DNA from: JAFCUW01 sp049898325
GTDB lineage: Bacteria; Pseudomonadota; Gammaproteobacteria; Burkholderiales; Burkholderiaceae_D
Assembly (NCBI RefSeq): GCF_049898325.1
Contig: NZ_JAFCXL010000001.1
Coordinates: forward strand, 124,001 to 188,000
DNA: 64,000 bases
Reading direction: 5' to 3'
The notes beneath the pieces were generated by a model, which searched no databases, was not told the origin of the DNA, and saw nothing but the letters and a program-made list of their open reading frames with translations. Shown in pieces: positions 1-7,392 of the stretch (the stretch's first letter is position 1; every line of letters starts with the position of its first letter). The position numbers and the translations under genes were made by a program.

Positions 1-71
1 GCAGCCACGGTGATGGCGGGGGCGGCCAGCAGCGCGCTGGCGGCCAGCGCAAACAAATGGGAACGGAACAT
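1..71 (-). CDS. exported protein, N-terminal fragment (window edge)
   Basis: Only the first 23 codons are in the window. They encode a typical Sec signal peptide: a basic start (MFRSH) followed by a long Leu/Ala hydrophobic core. The gene lies 70 bp downstream of the cyanophycinase gene on the same strand, so the two are probably cotranscribed. In related bacteria a secreted isoaspartyl peptidase often follows cyanophycinase and splits the released beta-Asp-Arg dipeptide; that identity is a guess from context, because no catalytic sequence is visible here. Confidence 0.6.
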   Translation of the reverse strand, partial: MFRSHLFALAASALLAAPAITVA

Positions 72-141
72 GGCGGCTAGGGGGAAACGGCGCGGCGGGG
101 CGCAAGGCCCCGAGTCTAGCAGGCCTGCGCGCTCCTGGAAC

Positions 142-1698
142 TTACTCGCTGCCGCGCAGCTGCGGCGGCGTGTTCAGGCTGGGGCGCTCGCTCTGGTACT
201 GGTACAGGGGCAGGCGGATCTGGATCGGCCGGATGTCCATGCGCAGGTTGTAGATCGAATAGGCTTCCGAGGCGGCCGACATGTAGCCGATGCTGTCGCG
301 GACGCGGCTGAAGCGAAACTCGAAGCCCAGGTCCGGCTGCGCGCTGCGCGGGCTGCCCAGCGTGATGCCGATGGCGTCGGGCTGGTCGCTGTCGATCAGT
401 TTGCCCATCAGGTCCACCACGGTGGTGTTGCCCAGGATGTCGGCGGCGAACAGGGGTTCCCGATAATACGGCTTGGCGGGATCGAGCTTGCCTTCGGCCT
501 TGTCCTGGGCGGGAAAAAATTCGCCGCTGGCGATATTGAAACGGTCGCCCGCATCGAGGTAGCTCACGCGCGCGTTCGACAGGTTGAACGCGCCCGGCTC
601 GGTGCTGGCCTCGTGCAGATCGATCAGCAGGGCGCCCTTGTAGCCGATCACTTCGACGTCGCGATTGGAGGTCACCACCATCGCCGTATTTTCATCGATG
701 CCCAGGCCCAGCTTGTAGCCCTTCTTGAGCATTGCCGGCAGCATGCGGGCGAAGCGTCCCCGCACCAGCAGGTGCTGGTCGACGAAGACGTCGTCGCCGA
801 TGAAGCCCAGGCCGGGGGAAATCTCGTGACCCTCGGCGACGCCGTGCTTGAGCGTGCCCAGCACGGTGCGCGGTTCGTCGAACATGGTGCTGCTCATGAT
901 GGCCGCGCCGGCACTCGAGCCGGCGATGACGCCGCCCTTGCGGTACATGTCCCAGATGGCATCGAGCACCAGCGAATTGCTGCCGTCGGGGCGGCGCAGC
1001 GAGCGCGTGATGCGGGCCTGGTCGCCGCCAGCAAAATACACGCCGCCCGCCTTGCGCACGGCCGCCGCCAGTTCCGGATCGTCCGCCGCGGCCAGGTAGT
1101 CGGAGCCGGCCAGGCGCACGGCGACGGGAATGAAAAAGGCGTCGGCGCCGTACTGGTTGAGCAACTCGACGTTGAACTTGGCGGTCGCTTCCGGGCTGGC
1201 CGAAGCGGAGGCGAACACGGCGATGCGGGCGCTCTCGCCGCCGGCCAGGCGCACGATGCGCTCCCAGACGGTGGCATTGTCGGAGCGCAGGGCGCCGCCG
1301 ACGATCACCAGCGAGCCCTTGGGGCCGTTGGGGACGGTCTTGCCGGAAGGCAGGGAGGTGCTCTTGGCCCCCACCCCGCTGCCGGAGATGGTGACCACGG
1401 CCGAGATGCCTTCAGCCGGCGCCGGCGGCACCGGCGCGCCTGGCGCCGGCGGTTCGCCCTGCACGGCGGCGCTCAATGGCACGGCCGGCACGATCACGGG
1501 CGCCACTTTCTCAGGTACCACCTTCTCAGGCACCACCTTCTCAGGCACAACCTTAGCGGGCACCACCTTCTCGGGCGCCACCTTCGCCGGGACTGACGCC
1601 GGCACGAGCGGATCGACGGCCGCCGCCGCCGGCATGCCCACCAGAGCGCCGACCAGGGCGCCCAGGGCAACGGCAAGGCGGATCAAACTTGTCGACAT
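142..1698 (-). CDS. cyanophycinase (peptidase S51 family), secreted
   Basis: This 518-residue protein belongs to the S51 serine peptidases that hydrolyse cyanophycin (multi-L-arginyl-poly-L-aspartate) to beta-Asp-Arg dipeptides. A signal peptide covers about residues 1-27. Residues 37-66 are six pentapeptide repeats of the type P(E/A)KV(V/A), and a Pro/Ala-rich linker follows to about residue 100. The catalytic domain starts with the SLVIVGGALR motif, and the nucleophile sits in GSSAGAAI near residue 261. The signal peptide suggests an extracellular or periplasmic enzyme that uses external cyanophycin rather than an internal store. The ATG is preceded by an AAGGAAG ribosome binding site. The transcript leader has a terminator-like hairpin immediately upstream. 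The family call is firm; substrate specificity is inferred. Confidence 0.9.
   Translation of the reverse strand: MSTSLIRLAVALGALVGALVGMPAAAAVDPLVPASVPAKVAPEKVVPAKVVPEKVVPEKVVPEKVAPVIVPAVPLSAAVQGEPPAPGAPVPPAPAEGISAVVTISGSGVGAKSTSLPSGKTVPNGPKGSLVIVGGALRSDNATVWERIVRLAGGESARIAVFASASASPEATAKFNVELLNQYGADAFFIPVAVRLAGSDYLAAADDPELAAAVRKAGGVYFAGGDQARITRSLRRPDGSNSLVLDAIWDMYRKGGVIAGSSAGAAIMSSTMFDEPRTVLGTLKHGVAEGHEISPGLGFIGDDVFVDQHLLVRGRFARMLPAMLKKGYKLGLGIDENTAMVVTSNRDVEVIGYKGALLIDLHEASTEPGAFNLSNARVSYLDAGDRFNIASGEFFPAQDKAEGKLDPAKPYYREPLFAADILGNTTVVDLMGKLIDSDQPDAIGITLGSPRSAQPDLGFEFRFSRVRDSIGYMSAASEAYSIYNLRMDIRPIQIRLPLYQYQSERPSLNTPPQLRGSE
1501..1590 (-). repeat. six imperfect 15-bp repeats encoding P(E/A)KV(V/A)
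   Basis: Six consecutive in-frame 15-bp units lie within the cyanophycinase gene between the signal peptide and the catalytic domain. Three are almost identical at the DNA level, so copy number may vary by slippage. Confidence 0.85.
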
Positions 1699-1710
1699 CG
1701 GGCTTCCTTC

Positions 1711-1740
1711 AAAAAAAAGGGTGAGCTTCTTCGCTCACCC
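1711..1740 (-). promoter_or_regulatory. terminator-like hairpin in the 5' leader of the cyanophycinase gene
   Basis: Read on the minus strand, a perfect 8-bp stem (GGGTGAGC/GCTCACCC, 6-nt loop) is followed directly by eight T residues, the form of an intrinsic terminator. It ends only about 12 nt before the ATG at 1698. No same-strand gene lies just upstream (the next gene is divergent), so it would act on the cyanophycinase leader itself, as in attenuation. A GGTCCC/GGGACC inverted repeat lies just upstream (about 1745-1750 and 1792-1797). The hairpin is directly visible; the regulatory role is inferred. Confidence 0.6.
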
Positions 1741-1773
1741 GACGGGTCCCGTCTGTACACAGCCGCGCTGCAT
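1735..1773 (-). other. possible 12-codon leader peptide ORF
   Basis: On the minus strand an ATG at 1773 opens a 12-codon frame (MQRGCVQTGPVG) whose TGA stop lies inside the 5' arm of the terminator-like hairpin. That position would let a translating ribosome influence the hairpin. No clear Shine-Dalgarno sequence precedes it, and frames this short occur by chance, so it is only a candidate. Confidence 0.25.
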
Positions 1774-2066
1774 GTGCGCGCAGGCCGAAAAAGGGACCAC
1801 GGGTGTCCTGGGCTGCGGCGCCTGGGCTGCGCGCCGGCCCGCATGACGGGGTTCAGAGCCTCACTCTGCGGGTCATCGCCTTATTCTGCCATCATACACA
1901 TTGTCATTCGTTTACGCCGGTACAGGCTGAACTGAAGCTTAACCGCAAGGACAATAGCAGATTTGCCCTGTCACAACTGTTTCGTTCGCCAGGAAGAATA
2001 TGTGGGTTGTCGCCTGAGTAACAGGTATGCCACACTATCCCTTCTATTTGCCTTGGCTCGCCCACC
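1774..2066. other. divergent intergenic region, no gene recognised
   Basis: This is the rest of the 368-bp gap between the divergent cyanophycinase and desuccinylase-like genes. The part from about 1880 to 2050 is less GC-rich than its surroundings, as expected for promoters. I cannot assign a convincing -35/-10 pair to either gene and see no coding sequence with a plausible start signal. Confidence 0.4.
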
Positions 2067-3185
2067 ATGCATGCACAACGTCATCCCATTTCGCTGCCCG
2101 AGAGCGGCGGCAACTTCCAACTGAGCAGTTTTCACTTCGGTACGCCCGGCCGTGGCAAGAAAGTGTATATCCAGGCGGCCCTGCACGCCGATGAGATTCC
2201 CGGCATGCTGGTGTCGCAATTTTTGCGCACTGCCCTGCTGGCGGCCGAAGCCGACGGCAGCCTGGTGGGCGAAGTGGTGCTGGTGCCGGCCGCCAATCCG
2301 CTGGGCCTGGCGCAAGCGATCCACGGTGCGCCGTTCGGCCGCTTCGACCTGTCGACCGGCACCAACTTCAACCGCGCCTACAAGCACGTGGCCGGAGACC
2401 TGAAAGTTTCGCTGGCCGGCAAGCTGGGAGCCGACGAAGGCGCCAATGTGGCGCTGGTGCGCGAACACGCGCGGGCGTCGGTGGCCAGCTGGCAGCCATC
2501 GACGGATGCCGAGTCGCTGAAAAAAATCCTGCTGGGCCTGGCCATCGACGCTGATATCGTCCTCGACTTACACTGCGACAACGAAGCGGTCATTCATATC
2601 TATACGGGCACGCCGCTGGCCGACGCCATCGCCCCGCTGGCATCGCTGTTGGGCGCGCACGCGGTGCTGCTGGCGCTGGAGGCGGGTGAAGAACCGTTCG
2701 ACGAGGCCTGCAGCCGCCTGTGGTGGGACCTGGCCGCGTATTTCGGGCCGGCCACGCCGATTCCCATGGCTTGCCTGTCGAGCACGGTGGAGCTGCGCGG
2801 CGAGATGGATGTCAGCTACGCGCTGGCGCAACAGGACGCCAGCGCCCTGCTGGCCTTCCTCGCCCACAGCGGCGTGATCGCCGCGCCCCCCCCGCCGCTG
2901 CCCGTGCCCCTGTGCGCACCGACCCCGCTGGAAGGGGTGGCGCCGCTGGTGGCGCCGCACGCGGGCGTGCTGGTGTTCCTGCAGCCGCTGGGCGCGCGCC
3001 TGGCGGCGGGCGACGCCGTGGCCGACCTGATCGATCCCGTCAGCGGCGCCACCACCACCGTTCACGCCAGCGTGCCGGGGGTGTTTTTTGCCCGCACCGC
3101 CCACCGCCACCTGCTGCGCGGCATGGCGATCGGCAAAATCGCCGGCGCCACCGCCTTCCGCGCCGGCAAGCTCCTCAGCCAATAA
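2067..3185 (+). CDS. succinylglutamate desuccinylase/aspartoacylase family protein
   Basis: This 372-residue zinc-dependent amidohydrolase belongs to the AstE/AspA branch of the carboxypeptidase fold. The first zinc site is H40-x-x-E43 in LHADEIPG, and the third ligand is H169 in DLHCDNE. The C-terminal ~90 residues resemble the small beta/biotinyl-like domain found in this family. Such enzymes remove acyl groups from amino acids such as N-succinylglutamate or N-acetylaspartate. The YfcC-type carrier starts 28 bp downstream, so the pair may import and deacylate one compound. The exact substrate cannot be read from sequence. Confidence 0.85.
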   Translation: MHAQRHPISLPESGGNFQLSSFHFGTPGRGKKVYIQAALHADEIPGMLVSQFLRTALLAAEADGSLVGEVVLVPAANPLGLAQAIHGAPFGRFDLSTGTNFNRAYKHVAGDLKVSLAGKLGADEGANVALVREHARASVASWQPSTDAESLKKILLGLAIDADIVLDLHCDNEAVIHIYTGTPLADAIAPLASLLGAHAVLLALEAGEEPFDEACSRLWWDLAAYFGPATPIPMACLSSTVELRGEMDVSYALAQQDASALLAFLAHSGVIAAPPPPLPVPLCAPTPLEGVAPLVAPHAGVLVFLQPLGARLAAGDAVADLIDPVSGATTTVHASVPGVFFARTAHRHLLRGMAIGKIAGATAFRAGKLLSQ

Positions 3186-3213
3186 AATCCCTTCGCCAGT
3201 AAAGACCAAACCG

Positions 3214-4599
3214 ATGCGCCTGCGCCTGCCCAACACCTTCATCTTGTTGTTCGCCATCCTGGCCATGATCGCCCTGGCCTCCTGGCTGGTGCCGGGCGGC
3301 CAGTACGATACCCACCTGGTCGATGGCCGCCAGCTGATCGACCCGGCCAGCTTCCATTACATCGCCAGCAAGCCGCAGGGCCCGGTGGCGCTGATGATGG
3401 CGCCCATCAAGGGCTTCGTCGAGGCGGCGCTGATCATCGGCTTCGTGCTGATCGTCGGCGGCGCCTTCGCCGTGCTGCAAAAAACCGCCGCCGTCGACGC
3501 CATGATCGGCGCCGTGGTGCGCGCCCACAGCCGCTCGCCGCTGGTGCGCGCCGCCGTCATCCCCGTCTTCATCACCCTGTTTTCGCTGGGCGGGGCCACC
3601 TTCGGCATGGCCGAGGAAGCCATTCCCTTCATTCTCATCTTCGTGCCGCTGGCGCTGGCGCTGGGCTACGATTCGATCGTCGGCGTCTCGATTCCCTTCG
3701 TCGGCTCGCAGGTGGGCTTCGCCGCCGCCTTCATCAACCCCTTCAATGTGGGCGTCGCCCAGGGCATCGCCGGCATCCCCCTGTTTTCCGGCATGGGCTA
3801 CCGCCTGATCGTGTGGGCCGTCGCCACCGCCGTGACGGTGCTGTTCATGATGTGGTACGCGGCCCGCATCAAGCGCCATCCCCAGTCGAGCCCCACCTGG
3901 GCGCTGGACCAGGAAAAGCGCAAGGAAAGCGTGCCCGGCGGCGTCGAACTGGTCGCCATGAGCGGCCGCCACGGCGCCGTGCTGGCGCTGTTCGCCGCCA
4001 GTTTGGGCGTGATGGTGCTGGGGGTGGTGCGCTACCAGTGGTATATCGAAGAAATCGGCGCGCTGTTCCTGACCATGGCGATCCTGATCGGTATCGTCGG
4101 CCGGCTCAATGCCGACACCTTCGTGGCCGCCTTCCTGCAAGGGGCGCGCGACCTGGTCACCACCGCGCTGGTGATCGCGCTGGCACGGGGCACGGTGATC
4201 CTGGCGCGCGACGCCCACATCATCGACACCATGCTGCACGCGCTCACGCCGCTGGTGCAGTCGGCCTCACCCATCATCGCCGCCCAGAAGATGTTCGTGA
4301 TCCAGTCGGTGATCAATTTCTTCATCCACTCGGGCACGGGTCAGGCCGCGCTCACCATGCCCATCATGGCGCCGCTGGCGGACCTGGTGGGCGTGAGCCG
4401 GCAAACGGCCGTGCTGGCGTTCCAGCTGGGCGAATTGAGCACGCCGATGATTCCCACCTCGGGCATCACGGTGGGCGTGCTGGCGCTGGCGCGGATTCCC
4501 TGGCTGACCTGGGCGCGCTGGATGGTGCCGCTGCAGCTTATTTACCTGGTGATGGCGCTGGCGCTACTGGCGCCGCCCGTGCTGATGCACTGGCAGTGA
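3214..4599 (+). CDS. YfcC family (DcuC/ArcD superfamily) membrane carrier
   Basis: This 461-residue inner-membrane protein has about 12 hydrophobic segments and the conserved N-terminal PGGQYD element and later GMAEE and SGTGQAA motifs of the YfcC/C4-dicarboxylate carrier-like family (PF03606). Members move dicarboxylates, amino acids or peptides. I chose the ATG at 3214 because the protein aligns with the family from MRLRLPNTF onward; the frame stays open upstream into the preceding gene, but that extension lacks family similarity. It directly follows the desuccinylase-like gene and probably forms an operon with it. Confidence 0.85.
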   Translation: MRLRLPNTFILLFAILAMIALASWLVPGGQYDTHLVDGRQLIDPASFHYIASKPQGPVALMMAPIKGFVEAALIIGFVLIVGGAFAVLQKTAAVDAMIGAVVRAHSRSPLVRAAVIPVFITLFSLGGATFGMAEEAIPFILIFVPLALALGYDSIVGVSIPFVGSQVGFAAAFINPFNVGVAQGIAGIPLFSGMGYRLIVWAVATAVTVLFMMWYAARIKRHPQSSPTWALDQEKRKESVPGGVELVAMSGRHGAVLALFAASLGVMVLGVVRYQWYIEEIGALFLTMAILIGIVGRLNADTFVAAFLQGARDLVTTALVIALARGTVILARDAHIIDTMLHALTPLVQSASPIIAAQKMFVIQSVINFFIHSGTGQAALTMPIMAPLADLVGVSRQTAVLAFQLGELSTPMIPTSGITVGVLALARIPWLTWARWMVPLQLIYLVMALALLAPPVLMHWQ

Positions 4600-4613
4600 G
4601 GCGAGCACCGCGC

Positions 4614-5039
4614 TCAAGACAAATAAATATTCGGGAAATAGCGCTCCATCAGCGTGTCCGGGCGCTGGGGGGCGCCGAAGCCGAATTTTTCGTACAGGCC
4701 GGCCGCGCCGCTGGTGGCCAGCGTCAGGCGGCGCAGGCCCTGCAAGCTGGGGTGGGCGAGGACGGCGGTGAGCAGCTCGGCGGCGTATCCGTGGCCGCGG
4801 TACTCGGGCAGCACGAACATGTCGACGAGGTTCCCGAAGGTGGCGAAGTCGGTGACGACGCGGGCAAACGCCACCTGGCGCCCGTCGATATAGCCGCCGA
4901 AACACAGGGAGTTTTCGATGGCCCGCTCGACCACCCTGCGCGGGATGCCCACGGCCCAGCTCGACTGTTCGCTGAGAAACCGGTAAATCATGGGGACGTC
5001 GAGTTCCGTCCGGTCGGTGCTGATCTTCAAACTGGTCAT
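4614..5039 (-). CDS. GNAT family N-acetyltransferase
   Basis: This 141-residue protein has the GNAT fold. The acetyl-CoA-binding motif A is seen as PEYRGHGYAAELL at about residues 78-90, and the C-terminal region has the YEKFGF motif common in GNATs. It resembles small uncharacterised YhbS/Aac-type enzymes, and the acceptor is unknown. The ATG at 5039 is chosen because the domain begins immediately after it and a GGAAG element precedes it. It converges on the carrier gene with a 14-bp gap. Confidence 0.85.
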   Translation of the reverse strand: MTSLKISTDRTELDVPMIYRFLSEQSSWAVGIPRRVVERAIENSLCFGGYIDGRQVAFARVVTDFATFGNLVDMFVLPEYRGHGYAAELLTAVLAHPSLQGLRRLTLATSGAAGLYEKFGFGAPQRPDTLMERYFPNIYLS

Positions 5040-5209
5040 ACGCTTCCATCCCGTAAGACTGCAAAAATTGAATTCTACAGAGTTTGCCGCCGTGAAGAGC
5101 AGACTCGAGCAAATGATTTTGCGCGATTTTTTTGCCACCGCCGGGGCTGGCGCGCCCGCCAGCGGCGCGCGCCGACGGCCAAAACTGGCCTGCCACGCCC
5201 CCGCTTGTT

Positions 5210-5215
5210 TATAAT
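5210..5215 (+). promoter_or_regulatory. candidate -10 box for argH
   Basis: A perfect TATAAT lies 90 bp upstream of the argH start in a short AT-rich island. The matching -35 is weak (CTGGCC-like), so only the -10 is convincing. Confidence 0.5.
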
Positions 5216-5305
5216 TAGAGCAAGGCAGCAACCACTCCGGCGCGAATGCGGCACCACACGCGCCGCCGTCACGCATTTCAAAACCGCATTCAGCAGGCAC
5301 CTCAC

Positions 5306-6703
5306 ATGACAGAACAATTTTCCAACAAGGGCGAAGCCTGGTCGGCACGCTTTTCCGAACCCGTCTCCGAACTGGTCAAACGCTACACCGCCTCGGTGTT
5401 CTTTGACAAGCGGCTGGCCCTGTTCGACATCGAGGGCTCGCTGGCCCACGCCGAGATGCTCGCCGCGCAAGGGATCATCAGCGCCGACGACCGCGCCGCC
5501 ATCGACGGCGGCATGGCCACCATCCGGGCCGAAATCGAGGCCGGCACCTTCACCTGGCTGCTCGACCTGGAAGACGTGCACCTGAATATCGAAAAGCGCC
5601 TGACCGAACTGGTGGGCGACGCCGGCAAGCGCCTGCACACGGGGCGTTCGCGCAACGACCAGGTCGCCACCGACATCCGCCTGTACGTGCGCGCCGCCAT
5701 CGACGACATCGTGGCGCTGCTGCAGGCCCTGCGCGGCGCGCTGACGGACCTGGCCGAGCAGCACGCCGACGTCATCCTGCCCGGCTTTACCCACATGCAG
5801 GTGGCCCAGCCCATCACCTTCGGCCACCACATGCTGGCGTATGTCGAAATGTTCGGCCGCGACGTCGAGCGCATGCAGGACACCCGCAAGCGCGTCAACC
5901 GCCTGCCGCTGGGCGCGGCCGCGCTGGCCGGTACCACCTTCCCCATCGACCGCCTGCGCGTGGCGAACACGCTGGGCTTTGACGACGTCTGCCACAACTC
6001 GCTCGACGCCGTCTCGGACCGCGATTTCGCCATCGAGTTCTGCGCCGCCTCCTCGGTGCTGATGATGCACGTGTCGCGCATGGCCGAAGAACTGATCATC
6101 TGGATGAGCCCCCGCGTGGGCTTCATCGACATCGCCGACCGCTTCTGCACGGGCTCGTCGATCATGCCGCAAAAGAAAAATCCCGACGTGCCGGAACTGG
6201 CGCGCGGTAAAACCGGCCGCGTCTACGGCCACCTGGTGGGCCTGCTGACCCTGATGAAAGGCCAGCCGCTGGCCTACAACAAGGACAACCAGGAAGACAA
6301 GGAACCGCTGTTCGACACCGTCGACACCGTCACCGACACCTTGCGCATCTTCGCCGACATGGCCGGCGGCATCACCGTCAAAGCGGCCAATATGCGCGCC
6401 GCCGCCCTGCAAGGCTACGCCACCGCCACCGACCTGGCCGACTACCTGGTCAAGCGCGGCTTGCCGTTCCGCGACGCCCACGAAGCGGTGGCGCGCGCCG
6501 TGCGCGCCTGCGACGCCAGCGGGCTCGACCTGTCGGAAATGACGCTCGAGGACCTGCAGGCGTTCTCGCCCCTGATCGGCGCGGACGTGTTTGCCGTGCT
6601 CACGCTCGAAGGCTCGGTGGCCGCGCGCGACCACGTGGGCGGCACCGCGCCGCGCCAGGTGCGCGCGGCGATCGCCCGCGTGCGCAGCCAGTTGCCCCGC
6701 TAA
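5306..6703 (+). CDS. argH: argininosuccinate lyase
   Basis: ArgH cleaves argininosuccinate to arginine and fumarate, the last step of arginine synthesis, in the cytosol. The 465-residue length is typical. The fumarase/aspartase superfamily signature GSSIMPQKKNPD lies at about residues 283-294, and THMQ with the following region matches family block 2. The start at MTEQFSNKGEAW fits the family; the frame is open further upstream but without similarity. Two TRAP transporter genes follow after 17 bp, which suggests cotranscription. Confidence 0.97.
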   Translation: MTEQFSNKGEAWSARFSEPVSELVKRYTASVFFDKRLALFDIEGSLAHAEMLAAQGIISADDRAAIDGGMATIRAEIEAGTFTWLLDLEDVHLNIEKRLTELVGDAGKRLHTGRSRNDQVATDIRLYVRAAIDDIVALLQALRGALTDLAEQHADVILPGFTHMQVAQPITFGHHMLAYVEMFGRDVERMQDTRKRVNRLPLGAAALAGTTFPIDRLRVANTLGFDDVCHNSLDAVSDRDFAIEFCAASSVLMMHVSRMAEELIIWMSPRVGFIDIADRFCTGSSIMPQKKNPDVPELARGKTGRVYGHLVGLLTLMKGQPLAYNKDNQEDKEPLFDTVDTVTDTLRIFADMAGGITVKAANMRAAALQGYATATDLADYLVKRGLPFRDAHEAVARAVRACDASGLDLSEMTLEDLQAFSPLIGADVFAVLTLEGSVAARDHVGGTAPRQVRAAIARVRSQLPR

Positions 6704-6720
6704 CGACCGACGGAGCCGCC

Positions 6721-7299
6721 ATGTTCATCGCCTTCTCGCGCGCAATCGATCTGCTCAATGAAAAAATTGCCGGCGCCGTCAGCTGGGCCTTGCTGCTGGC
6801 GGTGATCATCTGCGCCGTCAACGCGCTGGTGCGCTACACCTTCAAGATGAGCTCGAATGCCTGGCTGGAAATCCAGTGGTACCTGTTCGCCGCCGTCTTC
6901 ATGCTCGCCAGCGCCTACACCCTGCGCCGCGACGAGCACGTGCGCATCGACGTCATCACCAGCCATTTCAGCAAGCGCACCCAGGTGTGGATCGACCTGG
7001 CCGGCTATGCCCTGTTCCTGCTGCCCGTGTGCCTGCTGATTTTTTACTATGGCATCGCGTTCTTCCGCTATTCGCTGCTGACGGGCGAGAGCTCGAGCAG
7101 CGCGGGCGGGCTGATCGTCTGGCCCGCCAAGCTGCTGGTGCCGCTGGGCTTTTTCCTGCTGACCTTGCAAGGCGTCTCGGAAATCATCAAGCGCATCGCC
7201 TTCCTGGCCGGCCGCAGCGACGGCAGCGACTTTGCCAAGCTCAGCACCACGCCGCAGGACGAAATTGCCGCCATCAAGGCGGCCAACCAGATCAAGTAA
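6721..7299 (+). CDS. TRAP transporter small permease subunit (DctQ type)
   Basis: This 192-residue membrane protein has four predicted transmembrane segments, and the ALVRYTF...WLEIQWYLFAAVFM region is typical of DctQ. The small subunit pairs with the large permease encoded downstream to form a Na+-driven TRAP transporter that takes solute from a periplasmic binding protein. It starts 17 bp after argH. No DctP gene adjoins; a TakP-like DctP is found at 39380-40477. Confidence 0.92.
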   Translation: MFIAFSRAIDLLNEKIAGAVSWALLLAVIICAVNALVRYTFKMSSNAWLEIQWYLFAAVFMLASAYTLRRDEHVRIDVITSHFSKRTQVWIDLAGYALFLLPVCLLIFYYGIAFFRYSLLTGESSSSAGGLIVWPAKLLVPLGFFLLTLQGVSEIIKRIAFLAGRSDGSDFAKLSTTPQDEIAAIKAANQIK

Positions 7300-7392
7300 T
7301 CATCGGCAGCAAGCGCGCCCGTCCGTGCACGCGACGGCGCGCCGCGCTTGCAGCGCTTGCACCCATAAAAAAACAAGGCTTTCGGGGACTCA

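Noticed and set aside
10..1596. Long plus-strand frame antisense to the cyanophycinase gene
   Set aside because: No recognisable domain, skewed composition, and the opposite strand carries a clear S51 peptidase with signal peptide and ribosome binding site.
1711..1797. T-box or guanidine riboswitch as the identity of the cyanophycinase leader
   Set aside because: I could not find the conserved T-box sequence or ykkC-type motifs; only the terminator hairpin and an inverted repeat are visible, so the class stays open.
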